A stretch of DNA of 64,000 nt from Paenibacillus whitsoniae. GTDB taxonomy: Bacteria; Bacillota; Bacilli; Paenibacillales; NBRC-103111. The notes below the pieces were generated by a model. That model was given only the letters and a program-made list of their open reading frames with translations. It was not told the origin of the DNA and searched no databases. Location: assembly GCF_003955665.1 (NCBI RefSeq), contig NZ_RXHU01000074.1, positions 955 to 64,954 of the forward strand, read 5' to 3'. The position numbers and the translations under genes are program-made. This document shows positions 1-7,358 of the stretch, in pieces (position 1 is the first letter of the stretch; each line of letters starts with the position of its first letter).

Positions 1-120
1 TTAGCTGACGGATTCGGACAGAAGAGTCGCCCTACGCCGGAGTTCCGGCGATTCACCCCACGCAGCCTGGTTGGCTGCTTTGGTTCCCCCGCTCCTTCAT
101 ATAAGGTGAAGGATTCAGCG
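1..120 (-). ncRNA. c-di-AMP riboswitch (ydaO/yuaA class), 3' end cut by window edge
   Basis: On the minus strand this stretch carries the conserved blocks of the ydaO-yuaA riboswitch in order: GGGGGAACCAA, GGGGTGAATC, GTAGGGC and GTCCGAATCCGTCAGCTAA. The closing 3' strand of the P1 stem lies beyond base 1. It reads leftward, so the controlled gene is outside the window. The class binds cyclic di-AMP and normally shuts off potassium or osmolyte uptake and cell-wall genes when the ligand is abundant (known for the class). It is the downstream member of a tandem pair with the aptamer at 268-425. Confidence 0.93.
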
Positions 121-267
121 TATCTTGATCTTGCAAAAATTTCATGTTTTTTCAAAAAGGAACAAACGAATGCGCCTCAGAAGCGTTTCGCCCTGTGGTC
201 ATACATATACATTCCGCTTCATCATCCCTCTCAACCCAAGCAGCTAGGCAAACACAGCTGCAATTAC

Positions 268-425
268 GCTTACGGGGTTAGCTGACGGATTCGGACGGTG
301 AGAGTCGCCCTACCCTTCGCTGATGAGAGCGAAAGGATTCACCCCTAGCTAAAACGGACGGTCTGCTCTCACACAAACATCCGCTTCGCTGTTGGTTCCC
401 CCGTTTGCTGTTAAGCAATTAAGCG
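268..425 (-). ncRNA. c-di-AMP riboswitch (ydaO/yuaA class), complete aptamer
   Basis: The minus strand runs from CGCTTAAT through CGGGGGAACCAA, GGGGTGAATCC, GGTAGGGC and GTCCGAATCCGTCAGCTAA to CCCCGTAAGCG. The terminal CGCTT and AAGCG strands pair as P1. This is a full-length match to the ydaO consensus. It precedes a second aptamer of the same class at 1-120 on the same transcript, giving two ligand sensors in series. The kdpDE genes lie on the opposite side, which suggests that the leftward gene is a potassium transporter such as kdp, ktr or kimA (inference). Confidence 0.95.
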
Positions 426-713
426 AATAAGGATTTCAATATCAATTTGTTTCATGGATTGAATCTTACGCTTTGCTCAAAATACTGTAAAGCAAGTCAG
501 GATGTAAAACCGAGGATATTCGTAACCCTACGATTATTGCCAGTTAACTTTCATATGAAATCTTTCGTTTTCTCGATATATCTCACGTTTTTTATGTATT
601 ACTCCATTTTTACGTATTTTTTACGGCCAGTCTCATTTATTTTACTCGTTTTTTACAGTACGCTATAGGAGTAAAGAAATACAGTTGGTATATGGCTAGG
701 AAGTGAAGAGACA
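426..713. other. intergenic region between riboswitch leader and kdpD
   Basis: This divergent spacer must hold the leftward promoter of the riboswitch transcript and the rightward promoter of kdpDE. It is AT-rich. No convincing -35/-10 pair was fixed for either direction. A 73-codon open frame at 447-668 has no ribosome binding site and a hydrophobic, low-complexity composition, and is not taken as a gene. Confidence 0.5.
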
Positions 714-2270
714 ATGAAAAAAATGAAGCAACTGTGGGATATTTGGAAACCTTATCTGGTTACAACATCCATCGTGACTCTAATGACTCTCGTATTAAAG
801 CATGTCGGGCTCTCCTTTGATTTGGTGAATATTGCTTTGGTTTACTTGTTTCCTGTGCTGTTAAATGCCGTCTATTGGGGACTCCGTCCCGCATTTTTTG
901 CTGCTGTATTAGGCGTCATGTCATTTGATTTTTTCTTTGTCCCTCCGTTTTTAAGCTTCACAGTCGCAGACTTGCGTTATTTAATTTCATTCGGTGTTTT
1001 TTTGTCGGTTGCCGCACTAACAGCTAGCCTGGCGGCAAGACTCAAACAGCAATTGCACTACTCTCAACAGAAAGAGTCGCACACAGCCTTGCTGTATGGA
1101 CTAAGCAATCAAATAGGGGCGATTTCAGATATCCCGACTTTGCTGCATAATATCTCCTTGCACATCACGCATACAATCGGAACTGAAATTGCCATTTATT
1201 TGCCAGATGGACAAAACAAGCTAGCTTTATCCTACAAATCAGCTGCAGCTACAGACTGGGGTCAGGGGGATGCTGAACTTGTCATCGCCAAGTGGGTATT
1301 TGAGCACGGGGAAACGGCCGGATTAGGAACGTCAACCTTGAGCAAATCCTCCGGCTATTACGTACCGCTTCGCACCGAGAAGCAAATTGATGGTGTACTG
1401 GCACTGAACTTAAAAGAAGGAAGTCATGAAATTTCCTCCGAGCAAAAGCAATTATTCGAGGCGCTGGGCGGCTTGGCCGCTACCGCCATTTCTCGAATAA
1501 GGCTAGCGGAAGAAGCAAAGATCGCTCATTTAACTGCGGAATCGGAGCGTCTTCGCACCGCAATTCTAGATTCCGTCTCGCACGAGATGCGCACGCCGCT
1601 CGCAGCCATTATCGGATCCGCAACAGGTCTTATCGAAAATGAACACCTTTTTTCCTCCGAAGATCGTCTGGAGCTTCTGACTACGATTCGAGACGGCGCC
1701 CTTCGAATGAATCGCCTTGTCAAAAACCTGCTCAGTATGGCCCAACTGGAGAGCGGTATGCTTCAGCTCAAGAAACACTGGTGTGACGCGGCAGATTTGA
1801 TAGGCGTTGCGCTGTCTCAGGTCAAGGACTTCCAACAGCATCGTGAACTGCTTGTAAAGCTACCAGAGACTCTTCCCATGGTTCTGGGGGATGAGGTGCT
1901 TCTGGAGCAAGTACTGGTCAACGTACTCAGTAATGCAATCAAGTACAGTCCAAACGACAGCAAAATCATTTTGGCAGTCTCATCCGAAAAAAACTCCCTT
2001 GTCATCTCCGTGTCAGACGAGGGAGTCGATTTAAGCAAGGAAGAATATGCTCGCATTTTTGAAAAGTTTTATCGCGCGGAGGCAACGAAGCAAGTAACGG
2101 GCACCGGCCTGGGACTCGCCATTTGTAAAGGGATCGTGGAGCTTCACGGTGGAGTCATATCGGCAGAGCGCAACGAACCGCGAGGGACTGTCGTCACGAT
2201 TAAGCTGCCGGTTGTACAAGAGAATCAGCCATTCATACAGATAGAAGGAAGGGAGAACGCCATACAATGA
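714..2270 (+). CDS. kdpD: KdpD-like sensor histidine kinase lacking the KdpD/Usp N-terminus
   Basis: Membrane sensor kinase of 518 residues. The first ~110 residues form four closely packed hydrophobic segments typical of the DUF4118 membrane domain of KdpD. A GAF-like region follows (about 120-260), then a HisKA dimerisation helix with the phospho-acceptor in SVSHEMRTPL (His290). The catalytic ATPase domain shows the N box NVLSNAIKYSP, the F box IFEKFYR and the G2 box GTGLGLAIC. Full KdpD proteins are near 900 residues and carry a KdpD ATP-binding domain and a universal-stress domain before the membrane part; both are missing here, and the Met at 714 starts right at the membrane domain. It overlaps kdpE by ATGA, so the pair is co-translated. 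It probably senses low potassium or osmotic stress and phosphorylates KdpE. Confidence 0.85.
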   Translation: MKKMKQLWDIWKPYLVTTSIVTLMTLVLKHVGLSFDLVNIALVYLFPVLLNAVYWGLRPAFFAAVLGVMSFDFFFVPPFLSFTVADLRYLISFGVFLSVAALTASLAARLKQQLHYSQQKESHTALLYGLSNQIGAISDIPTLLHNISLHITHTIGTEIAIYLPDGQNKLALSYKSAAATDWGQGDAELVIAKWVFEHGETAGLGTSTLSKSSGYYVPLRTEKQIDGVLALNLKEGSHEISSEQKQLFEALGGLAATAISRIRLAEEAKIAHLTAESERLRTAILDSVSHEMRTPLAAIIGSATGLIENEHLFSSEDRLELLTTIRDGALRMNRLVKNLLSMAQLESGMLQLKKHWCDAADLIGVALSQVKDFQQHRELLVKLPETLPMVLGDEVLLEQVLVNVLSNAIKYSPNDSKIILAVSSEKNSLVISVSDEGVDLSKEEYARIFEKFYRAEATKQVTGTGLGLAICKGIVELHGGVISAERNEPRGTVVTIKLPVVQENQPFIQIEGRENAIQ

Positions 2271-2962
2271 CTGAGCTGGGAACACATATATTGGTTGTCG
2301 ATGACGAGCCACAAATACGCAAGCTGTTGAAAGTGAACCTTGGAGCCCACCGTTATGTGATTCATGAGGCCTCAACGGGCGAGGAAGGTGTACGAAATGC
2401 GTCCTTGACTGTTCCCGACTTAATTGTGCTCGATTTGGGACTTCCAGATATCCCTGGCATGGAGGTTCTATCCCGCATACGGGAATGGTCGAATGTGCCC
2501 ATCATCGTGCTGACCGCAAAGGATCGTGATGAAGATAAAATTGCAGCACTGGACAGTGGTGCGGACGATTACGTGACAAAACCATTCAGCATGGGGGAGT
2601 TGGTCGCAAGAATACGCGTGGCGCTGAGGCATGCAGCGAAGACAACGAACGAGCCGATCCTGCGAATCGGTGAAATGATCATTGATTTGGCGCAGCGCAT
2701 TGTAGAACTAAAAGGTGAACGAATTAAACTGACACCTACCGAATACGATCTCCTGAAAGTCCTTGCTTCCAACGCCGGTAAAGTAGTTACACAGCGCCAA
2801 CTGCTCCAACAAGTATGGGGTAATCAACTTGACGAAAGCAATAGCCATTACTTACGAATCTATATTGGCCATTTGCGTAAAAAGCTGGAGGAAGACGCGA
2901 TGCAGCCCAAATTTATCGTAACGGAACCAGGGATTGGGTATCGATTTCTACCTCAAGATTAA
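2267..2962 (+). CDS. kdpE: KdpE-like OmpR-family response regulator
   Basis: Response regulator of 231 residues with a receiver domain (about 1-120: acidic pair in VVDDEP, phospho-acceptor Asp56 in IVLDLGLPD, Lys in YVTKPF) and a C-terminal winged-helix DNA-binding domain (about 130-228) ending in the usual YRF region. Its ATG overlaps the kdpD stop codon (ATGA). As the partner of the adjacent kinase it would activate a potassium-uptake operon. The obvious candidate is the gene lying left of the window behind the c-di-AMP riboswitches, but that gene is not visible here. Confidence 0.88.
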   Translation: MTELGTHILVVDDEPQIRKLLKVNLGAHRYVIHEASTGEEGVRNASLTVPDLIVLDLGLPDIPGMEVLSRIREWSNVPIIVLTAKDRDEDKIAALDSGADDYVTKPFSMGELVARIRVALRHAAKTTNEPILRIGEMIIDLAQRIVELKGERIKLTPTEYDLLKVLASNAGKVVTQRQLLQQVWGNQLDESNSHYLRIYIGHLRKKLEEDAMQPKFIVTEPGIGYRFLPQD

Positions 2963-3197
2963 TGCAATAATCAGACTTGCTTAAATCTAGCAAGTCATTT
3001 GCTGTAAGTGACGAATACATGCAAACAGCAGTAAACTGAAGCAAATAGGTAGTTCCAATGCGATTTGATCGTATGAATTCGTTTCCAATTCAGATTTACC
3101 GTTAAAAAAGGAATACCATTGTTCCGCTTCGATGTTTACTTCCCGTAGGAACAGGCGTAATATTTCCATCAACATACGCATAAGGAGTTTGAGAAGC

Positions 3198-3650
3198 ATG
3201 GAGCTGCCAGAAGCTGGGGAACTAATTGATCAAAGCATTTTGAAGGAACATCGGATCAGATCGATGGAAATATTCCGGTACGACTGTAATTGGTTAAAGA
3301 CATGCGTTGAAGAAAATGTTAACAATTGTGAATGCGGTTTATTTAAAATTTCGTGCGGTCCTTTGCATGGCTATGCAGAGTTTCGTTTACCCAGCAAGCA
3401 GCAAACCGGTGATCTAATACGATTCGCTTCCGTTTTCGGATCATTAAAAGGCCGCACAATTGATGAATGCATTCGCCTTATTCAAGTCTATGAGGGCTTG
3501 TGGGGGCCAGCTAGAAAAGAACTGGTTGAAACTGCATTAAGCAATTTAATCAATAAAATAAAGCAATCTGGGCTAGTAAAGGCTAAGATTGAATCAAAGT
3601 GGGAGTCCTTTATTTTGTTCGATTATTCAGAATCGTATTTCTCGTTTTAA
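3198..3650 (+). CDS. conserved hypothetical protein, 150 aa
   Basis: Soluble protein of 150 residues with no signal peptide or membrane segment. The ATG at 3198 is preferred over an upstream in-frame start at 3132 because AAGGAG lies ten bases before it. The N-terminus (RIRSMEIFRYDCNWLKT) and a central HGYAEFRLP motif recall small Paenibacillus hypothetical proteins and, distantly, the N-terminal strand of enolase-superfamily proteins, but no catalytic motif is present. It contains several Cys residues, including a C-x-C-x7-C pattern. It stands alone between kdpE and the convergent helicase gene. Function not recognised. Confidence 0.6.
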   Translation: MELPEAGELIDQSILKEHRIRSMEIFRYDCNWLKTCVEENVNNCECGLFKISCGPLHGYAEFRLPSKQQTGDLIRFASVFGSLKGRTIDECIRLIQVYEGLWGPARKELVETALSNLINKIKQSGLVKAKIESKWESFILFDYSESYFSF

Positions 3651-3660
3651 AATGGCACCA

Positions 3661-3683
3661 AGAAGCCCTCCGACATGGCTTCT
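3661..3683 (-). terminator. hairpin terminator at the 3' end of dbpA
   Basis: AGAAGCC and GGCTTCT form a perfect 7-bp stem around a 9-base loop, immediately beyond the dbpA stop codon. On the minus strand it is followed by TTGGTGCCATTTTAAAA, a loose T-rich tail. It may also stop the convergent gene ending at 3650. Confidence 0.55.
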
Positions 3684-3694
3684 CAGCACCAAAC

Positions 3695-5146
3695 TTATTT
3701 CCTCGCTTCGTGCACCTTCAGCTGTTTGCCTTTAATCGTCGTGTGCTTCATCCTCGCCAGCACCATCGGCCCTTTGCCGTTCAGGATGTCTACGTACGAT
3801 GCCGTGTCGCCGATCGTAATAATGCCGATATCCTCGGCAGTCACCCCTTCGAGCTTGGTCAGCGTGCCGACAAAGTCGACGGCGCGGAGCTTCTTCTTTT
3901 TACCGCCATTAAAATACAGCTTCATGATGCCCTCATTCAGCTGCTCGTTACGCGCCGGCTTCAGGGCCAGCGCTTCCTGCAGTTTGCGCTCCCAGGCAGG
4001 CAACGCTGCCGCAACTTCCGCTGCGGTCGGCAGCGCCTGCCGCGGAATATCGAAACCGAGATACGCCTCGATCTCAGGCACAAATTTTTCCTCGTTCGGC
4101 GTCATGAACGTGATCGCCTTGCCCGCTTTGCCGGCGCGGCCCGTCCGGCCGATCCGATGCACATAGCTTTCCTTCTCCAGCGGAAAATCGTAGTTGATCA
4201 CGTGGGTGATCGCCTCCACGTCAATGCCGCGCGCCGCGACGTTCGTGGCGACGAGGAAGCGGAACTCGCCGCGTTTGAACGCGTTCATCACGAGGAAGCG
4301 GTCGTCCTGCAGCATGCCGCCGTGAATCTCGTCGCACGGCAGCCCGAGCTCGTCCAGCCGCCGGAACAGCTCGTCCACGCCTTCCTGCGTGCGGCAAAAC
4401 AGGATGCAGCTCTCCGGATTCTCCATGACGAGCACATCGTGAAGTGCTTGCAGCTTCTCCGCCGGGAGGACGGCGAGAAGCCGATGTTCAATCTGCGCCA
4501 TGGCCTCCTCCGGCGCCTGAATCGCGATGTCGACGGGGTTCTGTTGGTACCGGTGGCAGAGCCGCTCCACATCCTCGGGCAGCGTCGCCGAGAACAGCAT
4601 CGTTCTGCGCGCGGTCGGCAGCTCATCAATGATCGCGCTGACCTGCTCGATGAAGCCCATGCGCAGCAGCTCGTCCGCCTCGTCGATGACGAGGAAGCGC
4701 AGCTTCGATACATCCAGCGTTCCTTTCTGGATGTGGTCGAGCACGCGGCCGGGGGTGCCGACGACGACGTGGCATTTTTGCCGCAGCTCGAGCTTCTGGC
4801 GGGCAAACGGCTGCTTGCCGTATAGCGCCACCGACTTGATCCGCTTCAGGCGGCCGATGTCGGTGACGTCGCTGCGAATCTGATCCGCCAGTTCGCGCGT
4901 CGGCGTCAGAATCAGCGCCTGCGGGCGATTCTCCTCCCACTGGACGCGCTCGCAGATCGGGATGGCGAACGCCGCCGTTTTGCCGCTGCCGGTGCGCGCT
5001 CGCACGGTGACATCCCGCTCCTGCAAGGCGATCGGAATGACGGCCTGCTGCACATCCGTCGGCTGCGTGTAGCCCAGGCTCTGCAAAGCGCGCAAAATGT
5101 CGGTGCTCAGGTCAAATTGAGTGAAACTTGTTATAGGTATTGTCAC
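3695..5146 (-). CDS. dbpA: DEAD-box ATP-dependent RNA helicase DbpA
   Basis: RNA helicase of 483 residues. All DEAD-box motifs are present: Q motif (GYTQPTDVQQ), I (ARTGSGKTAAF), Ia (PTRELA), Ib (TPGR), II (VIDEADELL), III (SAT), V (ARGID) and VI (HRIGRTGRAGK). The C-terminal ~75 residues match the DbpA RNA-binding domain (DIGIITIGDTASYVDILNGK), which in YxiN/DbpA proteins recognises hairpin 92 of 23S rRNA, so a role in 50S ribosome assembly is likely. The open frame extends upstream to 5338. The GTG at 5146 is chosen because AAGGAG lies eight bases before it and because homologous helicases begin with a similar short leader. Length agrees with the ~480 residues of the family. Confidence 0.92.
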   Translation of the reverse strand: MTIPITSFTQFDLSTDILRALQSLGYTQPTDVQQAVIPIALQERDVTVRARTGSGKTAAFAIPICERVQWEENRPQALILTPTRELADQIRSDVTDIGRLKRIKSVALYGKQPFARQKLELRQKCHVVVGTPGRVLDHIQKGTLDVSKLRFLVIDEADELLRMGFIEQVSAIIDELPTARRTMLFSATLPEDVERLCHRYQQNPVDIAIQAPEEAMAQIEHRLLAVLPAEKLQALHDVLVMENPESCILFCRTQEGVDELFRRLDELGLPCDEIHGGMLQDDRFLVMNAFKRGEFRFLVATNVAARGIDVEAITHVINYDFPLEKESYVHRIGRTGRAGKAGKAITFMTPNEEKFVPEIEAYLGFDIPRQALPTAAEVAAALPAWERKLQEALALKPARNEQLNEGIMKLYFNGGKKKKLRAVDFVGTLTKLEGVTAEDIGIITIGDTASYVDILNGKGPMVLARMKHTTIKGKQLKVHEARK

Positions 5147-5387
5147 GTGCCGTGCTCCTTTTGGGTAATCGTGGTTCCATTGTACTACAATTCGGCATGG
5201 GGATTCACGCAGCGTGATCGCGGGCAGGATGTACAGTGAGCGGAGGGTGAGTGGAGGGCGAGGGATCGGACGATGGCGAGCACGCCGCACATATGGCGCC
5301 GAGCTGATGCTGCGATCTACGACGCTCAACACTGGCATTCGTTACCGAGCTATTAAGGGAGCAACCTGAACGCGCCAGCGACCATAA

Positions 5388-5577
5388 CCTGCAAATCCTA
5401 CATCTAATTTGCCTCAAATAACCGAAATGGAGGAAGCACCTGCAAAAACTACAGCAAATCTGCCGCCAATCTTTCCAAACTCCCCGATTTCGGCATCTGC
5501 GCAAATTTGACTGCACAAAATACAGGTTCTTCCCTCAAATTGCCCCTCCGCCGCTGATTTTATTGTACAAATTACAG
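5388..5577. repeat. palindrome-quartet array, locus 1 (degenerate)
   Basis: The gap between dbpA and the dioxygenase gene holds four related short elements: CCTGCAAATCCTACATC at 5388, CCTGCAAAAACTACAGC at 5439, CTGCACAAAATACAGG at 5511 and TTGTACAAATTACAG at 5563. Spacings are about 51, 72 and 52 bases. Each is a weak CTG...CAG palindrome with an A-rich centre. The layout resembles the better preserved arrays at 9825, 18386, 34989 and 39469. No coding frame is supported here. Confidence 0.5.
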
Positions 5578-5604
5578 AAAGTTACCGTACAGCCATCTCT
5601 ATAT

Positions 5605-5636
5605 AAAAAGCCCAGCCAGCATTCGCTGGCCAGGCT
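5605..5636 (-). terminator. rho-independent terminator of the dioxygenase operon
   Basis: On the minus strand AGCCTGGCCAGC, a four-base loop and GCTGGCTGGGCT form a 12-bp stem with two mismatches, followed by TTTTT. It lies just after the stop codon of the leftward dioxygenase gene. Confidence 0.85.
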
Positions 5637-5658
5637 CGCTCCACGCACCTTAATCTCG

Positions 5659-6426
5659 TTAAAACTTCAAACTTAACGTGCTTAACGACCCATGCTCAAT
5701 CGTGTCGTGGAGCACTTGAACCTCCCGCGCCGGCGATCCGGCACCGAGTGCAATCAAGAGCGGCACGAAGTGCTCCGCTCGGGGAACGCCGCGCCGCGCA
5801 TGGGGCGCCAGCGCCACGTACTCGCCGAGCGCTTCTACGTCGCGCGCCAGCGCCTTTTCGCGAATCCAGTCGCGAAACTCTATCGCCCATTGGCGGGGCG
5901 GCGCCGCATCCGACATATCGATTTCATTGAAGTTGTGCGTCAAAAACCCGCTGCCAACGACCATGATCCCATCCTGCTCCAGCCCTTGCAGCGCTTCGCC
6001 AATAGCGATTTGCTGCCGTGCAGGCAGGAACGGATTCACCGAAACCGGCACGATCGGAATATTCGCTTCCGGATAAGCGTGCAGCATAATCGGAAACACG
6101 CCGTGATCGATTCCTCGGTATTTCAGCTCAACCGGGATGTTCCGCGAACGCAAGCGCTCCGCCACGATAGACGCCACAATCGTGGAGCCGCGAGCCGGGT
6201 ACTGTACTTGATAATACGCCGGCGGGAAGCCATAGTAGTCGTAAACCATTTCATGGACTTCGTCCGTCGCGGCGATCGTTGTTACATGATTTTCAAAATG
6301 CGCCGAAAAAATCACAATCGCCTTAGGCTTATTCTCCTGACCAAAGCGATTCAAGAATCGCGTAAAGTCCGAATCCTCGAATATCGTCATCGGCGAGCCG
6401 TGCGCCAAAAAGACCGGTGAAATCAC
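5659..6426 (-). CDS. LigB/DODA-family class III extradiol ring-cleavage dioxygenase
   Basis: Cytosolic non-haem iron enzyme of 255 residues, close to the YgiD/DODA subgroup length. It opens with MISPVFLAHGSP, where the His of HGSP is an iron ligand in the family, followed by the conserved IVIFSAHFE segment and a later GVFPIMLHAYPEA block. The family cleaves catechol rings next to the hydroxyls, for example 4,5-DOPA; the substrate here is unknown. It is the second gene of a two-gene leftward operon with a DoxX protein (47-base gap), divergent from an HxlR-type regulator. That order parallels Bacillus subtilis catDE, although CatE belongs to an unrelated dioxygenase fold. A role in detoxifying catechols or quinones is inferred. 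Confidence 0.85.
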   Translation of the reverse strand: MISPVFLAHGSPMTIFEDSDFTRFLNRFGQENKPKAIVIFSAHFENHVTTIAATDEVHEMVYDYYGFPPAYYQVQYPARGSTIVASIVAERLRSRNIPVELKYRGIDHGVFPIMLHAYPEANIPIVPVSVNPFLPARQQIAIGEALQGLEQDGIMVVGSGFLTHNFNEIDMSDAAPPRQWAIEFRDWIREKALARDVEALGEYVALAPHARRGVPRAEHFVPLLIALGAGSPAREVQVLHDTIEHGSLSTLSLKF

Positions 6427-6473
6427 CGTCCATCCCTCCTAACTTGCCTGTACAGCCAAACGCAACCTCGCGT

Positions 6474-6827
6474 TTACATCCGCCCAATCGCCACAAAAAT
6501 CGCAAGTGCCAGCAGCACGATATTCATTGCAACCGCCTGGTTTTCTTTCTGCCTTGCATGCACGCTGATCGCAAGTACCATGATAATTCCCAGCCCGATC
6601 GCCGCAATCGGCGTCAACACAAGCGCAATGCCTGTCGCATAAGGCACGATCAGACCGATCGCTCCAAGCAGCTCGGAAAGCCCGATAAAGCGAACATAGC
6701 CATTTGAAGCGTTTTTCGCCCACGGCATCGTGGATTTGACTTTCGCGACTTGCGTCGTTTTCATAAGACCGCCCATCAGAAACATAGCGGCGAGCAAAAT
6801 TTGTGCAATCCATAAGGCAATATTCAT
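6474..6827 (-). CDS. DoxX-family membrane protein (CatD-like)
   Basis: Small integral membrane protein of 117 residues with four hydrophobic segments, starting MNIALWIAQILLAAMFLMGG, typical of DoxX/DoxD proteins. The ATG at 6827 is favoured over one at 6836 because AAAGGGGA lies nine bases upstream of it. It is first in the operon with the extradiol dioxygenase. In B. subtilis the DoxX protein CatD is co-expressed with a catechol dioxygenase and induced by quinones. Here the same pairing next to an HxlR regulator suggests a quinone or thiol-stress function (inference). Confidence 0.82.
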   Translation of the reverse strand: MNIALWIAQILLAAMFLMGGLMKTTQVAKVKSTMPWAKNASNGYVRFIGLSELLGAIGLIVPYATGIALVLTPIAAIGLGIIMVLAISVHARQKENQAVAMNIVLLALAIFVAIGRM

Positions 6828-6959
6828 TAGCGGCATTCCCCTTTTCGTTATTTTCAACATGCCTGTATGGACGTATAATAATCCCTAGTCACACAAATAA
6901 GAAGTAGGCACCTGAAATAAACCTAGTATACAAAAAGATACCGAAGGAGAAATAAAGCG

Positions 6960-7343
6960 ATGCACACGGATTGCAAATTTGAAACCGTTCTGGAAATTCT
7001 CGTCGGAAAATGGAAGCCCGTCATTATGTTCCAATTATTTACCAATGGTACGATGAGATTCAGCGAATTGCAGAGAGCGATTCCGGCCATTACCAAAAAA
7101 ATGCTGACCCAGCAGCTCCGTGAACTGGAGTACCACGATATTGTCCACCGCAAGGTGTACCATCAGATTCCGCCGAAGGTCGAATACTCCATTACGGAGC
7201 ACGGAAGGAGCATGGGAACGATCATGGAAGCCTTGAACGACTGGGGAAGATTTCACACCGCCCATTTGAATCAACTTTACGGTGAGGACGAGGGGCGTCA
7301 GAGCGAGACTTTTGTCGATGCGATCGATAACGCGGCGGAATAA
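6960..7343 (+). CDS. HxlR/MarR-type winged-helix regulator with N-terminal Cys
   Basis: Regulator of 127 residues with the HxlR signature LEILVGKWKPVIMFQLF, a recognition helix region FSELQRAIPAITKKMLTQQL, and the wing VYHQIPPKVEYSIT. GGAG precedes the ATG. Cys5 in MHTDCKFE sits where the quinone- and diamide-sensing regulators YodB and CatR have their redox Cys, so thiol-based sensing is plausible. It is divergent from the DoxX/dioxygenase operon across a 132-base spacer and most likely represses it. Target and inducer are inferred from context. Confidence 0.87.
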   Translation: MHTDCKFETVLEILVGKWKPVIMFQLFTNGTMRFSELQRAIPAITKKMLTQQLRELEYHDIVHRKVYHQIPPKVEYSITEHGRSMGTIMEALNDWGRFHTAHLNQLYGEDEGRQSETFVDAIDNAAE

Positions 7344-7358
7344 CCGCCTATCCCCGCC

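Noticed and set aside
447..668. 73-codon hydrophobic open frame between riboswitch leader and kdpD
   Set aside because: No ribosome binding site, low-complexity Phe/Tyr-rich composition and no recognisable motif; it lies in AT-rich promoter DNA.
3599..4825. 408-codon open frame antisense to dbpA
   Set aside because: Shadow of the helicase gene; composition dominated by Arg and Leu, with no motif.
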